Shown here: piece after piece, positions 6,232 through 6,243 of the stretch
Layout of the letters: every line of letters starts with the position of its first letter
Position numbering within the stretch: the first letter of the stretch is position 1
Source of the DNA: CAZWUZ01 sp964637655 [NCBI: uncultured bacterium]
GTDB lineage: Bacteria; DAOPZR01
Assembly: GCA_964637655.1 (NCBI GenBank)
Contig: CAZWUZ010000230.1
Location: 1 to 6,243, forward strand
Direction of reading: 5' to 3'
Length of the DNA: 6,243 bases
Position numbers and translations under genes: made by a program
Notes under the pieces: generated by a model
Databases searched by the model: none
What the model was told of the DNA's origin: nothing
The model's input: the letters and a program-made list of their open reading frames with translations, nothing else

Positions 6232-6243
6232 AGAATAACAAGT

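Overview
The window is very GC-rich except for its last 200 bases or so. Every gene I can support lies on the minus strand, so the gene order runs from right to left. The minus-strand genes use mostly G or C in third codon positions, which also produces long empty antisense reading frames on the plus strand. An LptD-type outer-membrane protein and several secreted beta-rich domains point to a diderm (LPS-type) bacterium. The style of the large propeller protein (a seven-blade repeat followed by Ig/FN3-like domains) recalls genomes of the PVC group (Lentisphaerota, Kiritimatiellota), Acidobacteriota or Sumerlaeota. That placement is from memory and is weak; the sequence does not fix a phylum.

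Layout, read along the minus strand. A sigma70-like promoter (5881-5853) with a perfect -35 box leads into a short leader that is mostly one GC hairpin abutting the ribosome-binding site. Next come a 171-aa nitroreductase-family flavoprotein (5811-5296) and, overlapping it by four bases (ATGA), a 738-aa secreted seven-bladed beta-propeller/Ig-like protein (5299-3083). After a 73-base gap comes a 688-aa LptD-like outer-membrane barrel protein (3009-943). The three genes look like one transcription unit. A possible weak terminator/attenuator between the propeller gene and lptD is marked at low confidence. Downstream, a separate promoter (924-896) drives a cytoplasmic protein of unrecognised family (857 to beyond the left edge), of which the first 285 residues are present.

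On the right, 5882-6243 has no credible gene. It ends in an AT-rich plus-strand promoter (TTGACT, 17 bases, TACAAT at 6184-6212, with an AT tract upstream) that must serve a gene beginning beyond base 6243. The right end is therefore a divergent intergenic region.

Functionally, two of the four genes are envelope or secreted proteins. LptD inserts LPS in the outer membrane. The propeller protein is probably periplasmic or surface-exposed and its role is unknown. I see no complete novel defence, mobile or RNA system. The best leads are the unrecognised gene at the left edge, the split-blade propeller coupled to a flavoenzyme, and the leader hairpin at the nitroreductase ribosome-binding site.
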